Below, piece by piece: positions 31,403 through 42,053 of a DNA stretch of 64,000 nt (the stretch's first letter is position 1; each line of letters starts with the position of its first letter). The position numbers were made by a program, and so were the translations under genes. The notes beneath the pieces are model-generated. The model saw only the letters and a program-made list of their open reading frames with translations. It was not told the origin of the DNA and ran no database searches. The stretch spans positions 576,457,752 through 576,521,751 of the forward strand of contig NC_081405.1 of assembly GCF_030272615.1 (NCBI RefSeq), in the 5' to 3' direction. This DNA is from Cryptomeria japonica. Taxonomy: Eukaryota > Streptophyta > Pinopsida > Cupressales > Cupressaceae.

Positions 31403-32544
31403 CCTTGTCCCCACAATTGGGAGGACAACATCATTAGAAAAGGAATGAAATAATTGATCCTAAGATCTAGGGATGAGCTTTTCTTGATCAAGAACTATTT
31501 TCTAAGTAGGAGGCTCTAGACCATTCTAAAAAGAAGAAGAGCACTTATTTGTAAAATGAAAAAATAAATCAACATCAAGAACAATATCAACGCTCTTCAA
31601 AGAAGCTAGATCTTTCACAATGGACATCCTGACCCATCCTTAGATCTAATGTTAAAAGATTACAGTAAAACCTTCTCCAATTCAACCAAAACACAAATCT
31701 TATCATTAAAAACCCCATCAACCATAAAACCATCAAATATCAAATAGGACCCAAAATAATTCCCCATAACCCTAAGGATATCCGTATTAGAAAACTCAAA
31801 ACGTATATTTGGAAGAGAGAACCACGTTAGCTTCTTTTCTAATAGATCATGCATGAGAAGAATAAAGAATGTCAAGGAAAAAGAAAGATCAAATTATGCT
31901 TAAACCATTAAATTGAGTGCTCTGAAACCTTGAATTTTGCATCCTTTGAGTAAAAAACTAGGACAAATATATTAGAAGATAGCATCTGACAAAAAGAATC
32001 TCAAAGCCAAGTTAAACAAATGTGCTTGTGGAGCTGAGATAATGTAATTGACTCCCCCTATATCTGAAAAAGTATCACAAAAGAATGAATATATTGGGAT
32101 TTGTGGGTTAAATGATCACCATCAACATCAATTAACGGTACCAAAACCCAAGCCTTATGCATGAATTTCTTTCTCTATCTCATCCCCTTTAAAATTAGGG
32201 TTAACATTTGCCTCCAACTCCTCATTTGATACCATTTTTTCTGTAGACCTCCCATTCCCACTACGCTAGGATTCATTCACCTGAGGATTCAATTTTTTAT
32301 GCTACTTCTTTTTTAGAGAATAGCAAGAAGAATGTTGAAACCCTTTAAGAAACCTTGAACTAGGAGAAATCATCACAAGATGCTCTCCATGATAGATCTA
32401 CCTTGAAGGTCTATCCACCCAGCACCCGTTCATGAAAACCCACTATGAAACATGATCAACACCAGAGAGATTGACAAGTGAAGGGGGATCAACTATCATA
32501 GAGTCACCCCATCTCTCTCCTACGTAGATGCTGAAATTTGCCAT
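31403..32544 (-). pseudogene. LINE ORF1, N-terminal segment (DUF4283-like)
   Basis: Minus strand from ATG 32544: MANFSIYVGERWGDSMIVD, then a stop-broken stretch, and at 31875-31660 LLEKKLTWFSLPNIRFEFSN, VMGNYFGSYLIFDGFMVDGV and KICVLVELEKVL. This pattern (W-x-x-LP-x-x-F, DI-x-x-MG-x-x-x-G, C-V-x-V-E-L) is that of the DUF4283 domain found in ORF1 of plant LINEs. Collinear with 23633-23910 and the endonuclease further left. Several stops; inactive. Confidence 0.65.
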
Positions 32545-33060
32545 TCTCACTAAAAAAATAAAAAATAACAATTTTTTTTACATTACTAATAGTAAAAACT
32601 ATATATTCATTTATTTTTATTATTTTTCATTAATTTTTAGGGTTCAAATAGTATGTTTTTCATATGGGTTAGTCAATTTTATTAATATTCATATGTCATA
32701 TTAAAATTAGATCATACATATTCGATATTTAAAAATCTTTATTTCTTTTCGTCATGATAAAAATTTACATCGCTCGATATTATAGTTAAATTTTGGCACA
32801 AAGATGCAAGGTTGTCATGATAGTTTAACAACACTCTATTTAGCAACTCCTACCTAATATTATCAAGAGGATAAGGAAACAAAACTCTTATTGCAATGAT
32901 GGCCATACACCAATATCTAAATAGAGGTCACTTAGTTGTTAATCAAGTGAAAGATTGCAATAGACTTCTCACCAAAATACAATTTATAATCATAAACTTA
33001 TATTAACTTCTTAGCCATTGGTTTGGTACTATAATAGTACCTCTCCTTCTAATCTAAGGA
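32545..33060. other. AT-rich stretch without recognised features
   Basis: It starts with short A and T runs (32555-32640) and continues AT-rich. I see no ORF, LTR pair or repeat that can be supported. It may hold the LINE 5' UTR at its left end. Confidence 0.4.
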
Positions 33061-33414
33061 AATAAGTGTTGAATATCTGGACAATTGTGAGGGGGGGGAA
33101 GTAGTTGTCAATTAGACTTTTTAATTCTTCCATAGATCTAAAATAACCAACTAATAAATTAATTAACCTAAACAAATATAATCATGAAAGAAACCACATA
33201 CATATTGAACACCAGATATGACGTGGAAAACCAAAGAAGGGAGAAACCACATGGAATGTTAGTTATCAATATATAATAACTACAAGATATTACAAAAGTG
33301 GCTCACTGCTAGAATGCTCACTGTAGAAGGGCTCACTACCAAGAAAGGACCATTTCTAGAAGAGAAAAAAATAAAATAAAATCCACCACAATGACCGAGT
33401 TGTCACTAACTACA
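33061..33414 (-). repeat. Antisense LTR-end fragment related to F-type LTRs
   Basis: The minus strand holds GGTTTTCCACGTCATATCTGG (about 33225-33205) and GTGAGCCACTTTTGTAAT (about 33312-33295), both found in the 3' parts of F or copia-type LTRs. The plus strand shows tgtgaggggggggaagtagttgtc near 33089, equivalent to the C-rich box near LTR ends. It is a partial LTR on the minus strand abutting element F; no TSD found. Confidence 0.5.
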
Positions 33415-34718
33415 TGTCATAATATTGTTATTTTATTAATTGATATTGAATCTAGTATCTGGTTAGGACCGAATGATGTATGTTGTTGAAGTAGTTTTTG
33501 GTATTGTAGTTTTGGTATTACTGGTCAAGTATCAATGGAAGAAAGGTATTAGATATGATGCAAGGCATAAATGATCTATTAGAGTTATTTTTTAAAGATC
33601 CTCATCTCTAAAATATTGAGTTGTGCCTATTTTGGTTTACATTCTATCTTTGTATCACTTACATCCGATTGTATCTTTTGTGTTTTATGTTTTGGTATTT
33701 GTGGTATGTGTGGTATCTATATCTTGGAGTTAGGATTTGTTGTGCTTGGATTTTTGTTTTTATGGGTCCATTTCTATAGGTCTAGTAGACCCCTGTTTTA
33801 TTCCAATAATTAAGGTATATGCATCAATGAATGATCTGTGTGAAGGAAGTGTGTACGAGATCTTCCAGAGGCTTACTTTGTAATCATGTTTTTGGGTTAA
33901 GGTTTTATTGAATAATATGTTGATCTAAGTAGAATATTAGTTGTGATTGGTTGGTATATTATTCTGATGTATATTATTTTTTATATGTGTGTGTTTGTGT
34001 ATGTAATACATTTAGTAGATGGTGATAAAAATGGCAATGAGAAGACTAAGGAGTTAAGTGGTGAATGAGAACGCAACATGTATATGATATAGAAGAGTTA
34101 GAGGAGTGTAAGATTTAGACAACAAAGAAGCGAATAAATAGAAGATTCAATGTGCAGATAGTGTTATAGCAATCCTTTACCGTATCTATTGCAAGTGGTT
34201 AGTTCGATAGAGCAGTGTAGTAATCCCTTACTAAACTTGGTGTAGGTGTTTGTAGATAGCATTGCACTAATCCTTTATGATATGTTATGTGAGTTTTGTG
34301 AGTTGATATTTGAGCTTAATTTGGAACTAACCTCATGCATTAGAAGATGCAATTTTCTTCAATTCAACTATTTCATATTATAGTTAACATTCTGGTAGTG
34401 AGCCACTTTTGTAATCTAGCAGTGATCTATCTGGTAGTGAGTCACTTTTTGTAAATGCCATATAACTAGCTATATTATCTTAAGAGCTAACACTCTCTAC
34501 GATTTTCTACATTTGGGTTTTCTACATATAAGATCTAGTGTTCTATTTGTGGGTATGTTTCTTGTTTATTTTGTATTTGTGAGTTCGTGTTGATGTAATT
34601 AATTGATGAAATTGGTATACAAGTAAAAGGTTTAGAGACAATGAGAAAGTTTTAGAATCTATGAGAATACTAATTCACCCCCCGTCTTAGTATTCCAGTC
34701 CATCCAACCAATTCAAGA
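33415..34718 (+). repeat. 5' LTR of element F
   Basis: About 1304 bp. It shares with 37198-37760 blocks such as ggtattactg.tcaagtatcaatggaag, and with 46477-47030 blocks such as gtgagccacttttgtaatct and gatgaaattggtat. The end cacccccc.gtcttagtattcc carries the C-rich box seen in other LTRs here. It has a pyrimidine/TG-rich tract near 33975-34010. Confidence 0.8.
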
Positions 34719-34720
34719 AT

Positions 34721-34732
34721 TGGTATCAAAGC
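34721..34732 (+). other. Primer-binding site of element F
   Basis: TGGTATCAAAGC, one change from the initiator-Met site, two bases after the LTR. Confidence 0.8.
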
Positions 34733-34788
34733 TTTGGCCCCTTACATGAAAGCTTCACTGCTTGAGGGAGATCCTTGTTGGTTCAATC

Positions 34789-36910
34789 ATGGTAGTGATG
34801 AGTACCACCAGAGAATATCAATTGGATGAAGAATTTTAGACAACTCTCGAAGGTCTTGAAAGTGTTGAATCTTAGAATGAAGAATTGAAAGAGAATATGC
34901 TAGAATCTGGTACAAGCACCTCTTCCTTTGGTAACTAAGCATATTGCTTTATCTCAAGGGGATTTTTCAAAGAAAATACTTTATTCCCCCTTCTAAGTCG
35001 GTTCACTTCATTGGTCCGACATGACTGTGTTAGAGAGGCCATCTGATAATTCGATATGTTTGTTTACATCATTGACAAGACACTTTTTTGTAGAAAAACC
35101 CTCAAAGAAAATTTTGGAAAGATAAGTATCGATGTTTAAGATCATTTTTCTTTGTCATGATAATAGTGATTAAAGAAATCTTGAGTAGTTAAGTGAAAAG
35201 AGCAAAAAAAATACAGCATTGGAAATCATGGAAGCCAAGATGGTCATCAGAGAATCAAGTAGCAAAAAATTTGTAAACTGTGGAGAAGGTATGTCTAGAC
35301 TAATTTAAGCCTCAGAATATTAGAAAGGTGGAAAATAGCTTGAGCAATAAAGACTTGCAAAGGATTAATCACTGGTTTGATGATGATTAGGTGATCAAAG
35401 TAATTCTTAATCATGTGCAAAATGATTGCATCTTTTTGGATAAAACCTATCCAATCACGTAGTAGATTATTTTAGCTATTACTAGTTTATGTGATAGTGG
35501 ATCTATTTAAATTAAGAAATCTATAAAGAATAAAGAATTTGAAACCCTAATTGGTGTGATGGCTGATCAACAAGTACGAATTTTCAAAAAAATCATCAAC
35601 CCTGTTGTGAGGTGTGTGGTGTAAGGCATTTCTTATAAGATTTATTTTAGTAATAGCAAAGGTTTCACTTTGGCTATTGTTGTATACATGGCACATATTC
35701 TTGTCATGGAAGATAGAGTATTTGATTTGTGTGAATTTCTATGGGATTTATTTCTAGAAAACATCAATATGTCAAAAGAGCAAGGTTACCCCTTCCAGTT
35801 TGGATCACTGCTTGTATTCTTAGCAATGTATTGTCTGGGATCCCTTATAGCTAAAGAGAATGTAATATGGGAATATATATTCCTGGTTGGTAGCAAGTCT
35901 TTAGATATTTGAATGGATTAGATAAGATAGAAGATGCATTCAATGTTTATTTCAATTTTTTTTGGATATGTGTAGTATCAGTCTTGTATCCCCTTCTACC
36001 AGTTCAATTAAGGAAGGTTCTTCCTTTAGTAAGAGAAAAAGAAGAGAGTTTGTACCTACTAGTGCCCTAGAAACTAAGAATTAAAAGAAGGATTAGAGGG
36101 AGAAATACATTGTTGTAATTGAGGATCTGAAATCTCATGTGGCTAAGGGAGAAATGGATATTGCAAAACAGAGAGAAAAAGAATCTAAATATAATGATGA
36201 ATATAATTTGCTTGAAATCATTGGTAGTGTAGATGAAATAAGGAAGATTGGAAGTATGTGGCTTATCTTTGTTGACATAGATAGGGTTGAGAGCCTCCTA
36301 ATAGATCATTTTCTTTGGAACAATATCAAGATTTAAGATGTTACTAATATTCTTCTAGAATCCCTGCTAAGATTATCAAAGGAAAAATTAACTGAGCAAC
36401 TTGTTGATGTTGATGATTCAAATGAAAAAGATGATGATATGTAGAGTATGCTAGAAAAGTGCAATGATGCATAGAGTGCCCTATCAATATGCATAAATGA
36501 GATAAATGAAAGTATGAACAGTGCTAGCAAAGTTTATAGGTACTATCTTTCATGGCTAGTTGTTGCAGTGAAGCAAAAAGATAAAATTGATTTTGTTGAA
36601 GAAGAATTCAGCTCCTTGTGTAAATCATTAGATTTTCTGAGTGATAAGGATGGAGAGAAGAGGAAAAAGGTGAATTATCTTTAGGCTAAATTTTCATTGT
36701 TGCAAACACAAAGAGAAAATTATGTGGGTGTTTCTCAGAAAAAAATTAAAAATATTGTTGAAGCCAAATTGGAACATTTCTCAACATTGCTTAGTAGTAC
36801 AATTGAGTATGAGCAGAATCCATCTTCTCCGGACAATTTTTCTCATGATGTTGATTTGTTGGTGGAATGTAGTTCATTAGTTAGCATTAAATTGGATGTG
36901 CATTCATGAG
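34789..36910 (+). pseudogene. Element F ORF: conserved protein shared with element D, coiled-coil C-terminus
   Basis: It starts 57 bases after the primer site: MVVMSTTREYQLDEEF. The conserved part at about 35340-35912 reads LNHVQNDCIFLDKTYPIT, ILAITSLCDSGS, ISYKIYFSNSKGFTLA, VFDLCEFLWDLFLENI and YPFQFGSLLVFLAMYCL, collinear with D at 12240-12670. Downstream (36000-36910) is a charged coiled-coil stretch: KRKRREFVPTSALETK, AKGEMDIAKQREKESKYNDE and SLLQTQRENYVGVSQKKIKN. Many stops. The position right after the primer site means that this protein replaces gag in F, whereas in D it sits behind a gag-like ORF. Function unknown. Confidence 0.55.
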
Positions 36911-37183
36911 AGGTTCTTCTTCCGAAATTGAAGGAAAACTACAAGCAATTATTTCAAAAGAAGAGCAATTACGAAACTTTTATTCTTTCTTACACTTTAT
37001 GATCTTTTTATTTTTGTTGGCATCCTTTGTCATTATTGTCAAAGGGAGAGATATATGGAGAGAAATGGATAGGAATGGAGAATAACATAGATATAGGTAA
37101 AGTATCAAAGATAACAGTCATATGAGTAAGGGGGAGTTTCGAGTTACATGTATTATTCTTTTTTGAGATATTTTTCCATCAAT

Positions 37184-37197
37184 GAAAAGGGGGAGAT
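37184..37197 (+). other. Polypurine tract of element F
   Basis: GAAAAGGGGGAGAT immediately before the 3' LTR TGTCAAAATATT. Confidence 0.75.
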
Positions 37198-37773
37198 TGT
37201 CAAAATATTTTCATTATTGTCATTGATGTTAAATTTGGTTATCCAGTTAGAACCAAATGATTTATGATGTTGGAAGTATTTTTTTGTAATATAGTTCTGG
37301 TATTACTGATCAAGTATCAATGGAAGAAAGATATAGGATATGGTGTAAGGAATAAATGATCTAATAGAGTTATTTCTTGAAGATCCTTATCTTCAGAATC
37401 CTGAGTTGTGCCATTTTTTGGTTTACATTCTTTTGCAATGCCAATTGTGTGTGGTTTTCTATCAGTTGTATCTAATTGTATCTTTTATGTTTTATGTTCT
37501 GACATTTGTGATATATGTTGTATATGTATCTTAGAGTTAGGAATTGTTGTTCTTGGAATTTTGTGCTTATGGGTCAATGCCTATGGGTCTAGTAGATCAC
37601 TATTATGTTTTGGTAAATAAGGTATATGCATTGATAATAGTTGTCTGAAGCAAGCATGTAGGAGATCTTGTGGAGGCTGAATTTCTAGTCATTTTTTTTG
37701 TTTAAGGCTTCGTGGAATAACGTGTTGATCCAAGAAGCATATTACTTATTCTTGGCATATATATATATATATA
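37198..37773 (+). repeat. 3' LTR of element F, first part
   Basis: Homologous to the first half of the 5' LTR (33415-33990). It ends in an (AT) run at 37757-37773 where C2 inserted. Confidence 0.8.
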
Positions 37774-39010
37774 TGTTGGATATTTGTTGGTCGTTGTTGT
37801 TGCTAGGATATGTTGTTGTCACTAATGTCAACACATCCCTATGTATTTCTCTGGTGTGTTTGAGAAGATCTTATGATCCAATTTTGCTATTTTGTTTTGC
37901 ACATCACTATTTTGCAGAGTTTGGTATATCCTCTCATATATTCCAGTGTGATCAAATCTTGTGTTGATTTTTTGGAATATTGGTTGGGATGGTCTTGTAT
38001 ATCTTAATTTCATATGGATCCTGATTTGGTGCTCCGCAAATTATCTTTTTTCATGACAGTTGTTGATTGGTTATGTTCTTAAGCTTTTAGATGTAAATCG
38101 ATGAAATTTGATAAGTGGTCTCGATCCAATTATTCCTTATGTTTGTAACGTGCTTGACAATGTTTACTAGTCATGTCCTATTTGTCTTGATGATCCACAT
38201 TGATTGTTGTGCATTTTTTTGGTAGTTTCTATCAACTAGTGATGATTTTTGTGTTATGTGGTATTTTTGGTGGTGTAGCATGTTGCAGTTGATCTTGGCA
38301 TGATTTTCGGTAGATTTGACCATTTGGGAATTTGATTTAGGTCCATTTTATGCTATGTAAACCATTATATTGGTTCGGTGGTAAATATTTGTATCGTGTG
38401 ATGTAATTTTGTCATTGATGATTGAGGGTTTAGTCGACCTTGTTATAAAGGTTGATGATTTGTATATATAGGTGACATGTTCATGTAATTTAGGTGTTGC
38501 TGTTATTAGAGAGAGGTTTATGTGAGAATAAAAGATTTATCCTTCAATGTTGAGATTTAGGAGAGATTGGTGTTGCAGGGTAGAAATTTATGTGTAATCA
38601 GAATTGCAATTAGGAATTTGAAGATGTTATTCCTTCAATTCATTTCTTCTGGATTGTAGGCAGAATCTTATTGTAAGGCAGTGAGACTTCCCTGAGGGTT
38701 GTAGCCTTTCAGGCCATTATATTTGAGTACTGAGCGCTAGGTAGTGTGCCTGAATGCATGTGCATTCCCTATTATAATAATTTCACTTACTACTGTAGAG
38801 TATCATTTTATTGTGGGTAGGTCCCCATCGTGGTTTTTCCCTTAACCGAGTTTTCCACGTCAAAATCTTGGTGTTGTGCATTGTGTTCTCAATTTTCTTA
38901 TCTTTGTTGTTATTGCAATTTATCAGATCTATAGTCTATGATTAAGTTTTATAATCCAATGAAGACTGATTCACCCCCCTCTCAGTCTTCCTTCTTGGTT
39001 GCTGCTAACA
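37774..39010 (+). repeat. 5' LTR of C2
   Basis: 1237 bp, TGTTGGATATTTG...TGCTGCTAACA. It contains cgtggtttttccc ... gagttttccacgtc near 38829-38862 and gattcacccccctctcag at 38968-38985. Confidence 0.9.
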
Positions 39011-39012
39011 AT

Positions 39013-39024
39013 TGGTATCAGAGC
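39013..39024 (+). other. Primer-binding site of C2
   Basis: TGGTATCAGAGC, the exact initiator-tRNA-Met complement, two bases after the LTR: the only unmutated site in the window. Confidence 0.95.
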
Positions 39025-39066
39025 TAGATCCTCTCGTAGATGCTTAATCACTTGAAGAGATCTAGG

Positions 39067-40208
39067 ATGCAAGTTTAAGGTGTTATGTTTAAGAAGGAGA
39101 GTCTAAGGTTTGATGGAAGCAACTATGCTATATGGAAGAAACAAATGGAAGTTCTCTTTAAATGTCTTAGAGAAGATTACTGAAATATTACAAAGAATGC
39201 CTACACTTTTCCTCAGAATGGACTGACTACTCTTGATGAGATAAAGGAAGATGAAGATAGTATTAGAGTGAAGGAAGCATTTCTTAGTGCCTTGACTAAT
39301 TCTGAAATGACAACTGTAATGGGACTTCAGAGCTCACATGAGATTTGGGAGAAGCTTGAGATTCTATATGAAGGTGCTAAAAAGGTGAAAGTTTTCAAGT
39401 TGCAGAGATTGAAAGGAAAATAAAAGATATTGAAGATGGGAGATGATGAGAAAATACACTCTTTTATGGTCAAGGTTAATGACCTTGTTCTATGTATCAT
39501 ATGTGCTGGTGGAACCATTGAGGAAGATGAAATTGTTGCTAAGGTGATCAGATCCTTGTCTCATTCTTATAAACACAAGGTTGCTACTATTGATGAGATC
39601 TATAGTGTGACTATAGTGACAAGAGATGTGTTGGTTGGAAAGCTTATTTATTTTGAGTTGAGTGAATTTGGATAATCACATGGAGAGTCTAAGACAAAAT
39701 TTATAGGATCTGTATCTGTATCCGGTAAGAAAAAGTATGATCCTGATGAATGTAGAATATCTTATATGAAAGAGAGAGAAGAGAGATGGAAGAGCAAGAA
39801 AGAGAGCTAGATGAGCATAAAGAATTGATGGCTTAGAGATTGCCTAAAGGAGCCAGTAAGTATGATGGAAAGTTACCTTTGAAATTTTTCTCTTGTAATA
39901 AGATAGGACAATTTTCTTCTAGATGTTCAAAGAGAATGGATAAGTATGACAAGAAAGATAAGCATGATAGGAATGATAGATATGAAAAGCAGGAGAATTA
40001 TGATAATCCTTACAAGTCTAACCAAAAGTTTAGGAATCAGAAGAACTATTATTATGCTACTGATGAAGGTGTTATAGATAAAGAATCAAAAGGAGATGAA
40101 GTTGTGTTTATTGACATTAAAGAAGATAGACATGTACCTATTGATTCGATTTACTGCACTATTGAGGAAAAATATTTAGCTGCTAAGGCTAAAGAGAAAG
40201 ATGAATGA
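39067..40208 (+). pseudogene. C2 gag
   Basis: MFKKESLRFDGSNYAIWKKQ (second ATG at 39085) is the copia gag start. MEVLFKCLREDY, SSHEIWEKLEILYEGAKKV, GDDEKIHSFMVKVNDLVL and HSYKHKVATIDEIYS follow. The knuckle reads FFSCNKIGQFSSRC: the first Cys became Phe and the His became Gln, so zinc binding is lost. A Lys/Asp/Tyr-rich linker (DKYDKKDKHDRNDRYEKQ) ends in AKAKEKDE before the protease. Stops near 39181, 39421, 39673 and 39808. Confidence 0.85.
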
Positions 40209-42053
40209 TTAATTGACACTGGTTGTTCACATCATATGACTAGTGATAAAAGAAAATTTGTATGGAAAGATATGATGGTGGAATAGTTAGATTTGGAGAT
40301 GAAAAATACTATGTAATATGTGGGAGAGGCTATATTTCTTTTGATGGTAGAATTGTATTGATGATTTCTTGTATGTTGAAGGTTTAAAGCATAATATTTT
40401 GAGTGTTACAGATGGTTGATAAAGGTTATGGTTGGCAATTCAAGGATGGAAAATGAAAGATCTTAAATGCCTCTTGTATAGAGGTTGCATTTGGAACTAA
40501 GAAAAAAGATAACATTTTTCATTTGAATGCTGGCGAGAAAACTTGTATGATTGCTGAGATTGATGAGAAATGGTTGTGGCATAGGAGAATGTGTCATGTA
40601 GATTTTGATTCAATGATTAAGATTTGTTCTACATATGCTATTCTACCTAAGATTATTAAGCCTGCTAATCCGATATGTAAGGAATGTCACTTGGGTAAGA
40701 AAATAAGGATTTCTTTCAAGAGAAAATAGTATACATCTGATGGATTGCTAGATCTTTTATATACTGACCTATGTGGACCTAAAAATGTTAGAAGTGTGTA
40801 GGGTGGTACATATTTTATGCTTCTAATTGATGATTATTCTAGGATGATGTAGGTTGTCTTGTTGAAAGAGAAATTAGAAGCATTGGACAAATTCAAGATA
40901 TTCAAAGCTAAGGTTGAGATTGAGTCTGGGTTGAATGTGAATTGTCTAAGATCTGATAGAGGTGGATAGTTTTGTTCTGGTGAGTTCAATACATTTTGTG
41001 AGATGCATGGGATCAGAAGACAATTATCTGTTCCTAGAACCCCTCAACAGAATGGATATGTTGAGAGGAAGAATAAAATTGTCTTGGATGCTGGAAGGAT
41101 TATAATAATTGAGGGAAATGTTCTGAAGATCTATTGGAGAGAAGTCATTAGCATTTCTATTCACACATTCAATAGAGTTCGCATCAAAGTTGATACTGGT
41201 AAGACCCCTTATGAGCTTTCGTTTGGTCATGTTCCTACTGTGAGATATTTCAGAGTATTTGGTAGAAAATGTTATATCAAGAGAGATGAGGACATAGGAA
41301 AGTTTGTTTCTAGAAGCGATAAAGGAATTTTCATGGGATATTCAAAAAAGAGAAAAGCCTACCAGTGCTACAATAAAAGACTAAGAAAGATAGTGGAGAG
41401 TGCAAATGTGAAGGTGGATGAGAAGCTTGGGAAAGAGATCAAAGCATGTGGTTATGATGATGATCAACATATTCTTTTAGCTCCTACTCGGACTGAAGAT
41501 TCTAAGCAGAATGATCTGGTAGAAGTTGTTAAATTGGATGTTGTTTTTTCGATGAAGGAGTGCAGGAACTTGAGAATCAAAAAAATCAGAAGACTTTGCA
41601 GTATGTAACATTGAATTATTCTAAAAATCAGATTATTGGTGATAAGAATAAGGGTGTGATGATTAGAAGAAGGTAAGTTGTTGAAGAAGTATGTTTGATT
41701 TCTAAAGTTGAACCTAAAGATGTGGTTGAAGCTTGCAAAGATGAAAATTGGATAAGAGTTAAGGAAGACAAATTAGATTAGATTAAAAATAATAATACAT
41801 GGGAACTTGTGACTAGATAAATACCTACTGAAATTGGGATTTACTAAAGGTGTTGCTGACAGTAATCTATACTTCAAGATTGAGAATGATAACATCATGA
41901 TTGTTGAAGTTTTTGTTGATGATGAGTTGAGTAAGAAGTTTACCAGTGACATACAAGAAATAATTTGAGATGCCTATGATAGGTGAGATGATTTTTTTTT
42001 AGGTTTGTAGATTTCACAGACTGGGAAAGGTATATTCATATCTTAAACTAAGT
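40209..42053 (+). pseudogene. C2 protease, integrase and deleted reverse transcriptase
   Basis: Protease site LIDTGCSHHMTSDK keeps Asp-Thr-Gly. The integrase head WLWHRRMCHVDFDSM, CKECHLGKK is followed by the core with YTDLCGPKNVRS (first catalytic Asp kept), LIDDYSRMM, CLRSDRGG and PRTPQQNGYVERKN, then KTPYELSFGHVPTVRYFRVF and YQCYNKRLRKIVESANVKVD. The polymerase has an internal deletion near 41815: NNTWELVTR joins directly to DKYLLKLGFTKGVADSNLYF, removing the block with [11 protein letters not shown] and [16 protein letters not shown] remains. The frame stops at the transposon insertion. Confidence 0.9.

Noticed and set aside
33616-33813. 65-codon Cys/Phe-rich ORF and its partner at 37408-37620 (70 codons)
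   Set aside because: Both lie at the same position in the two F LTRs; the similarity reflects LTR homology, not a gene.
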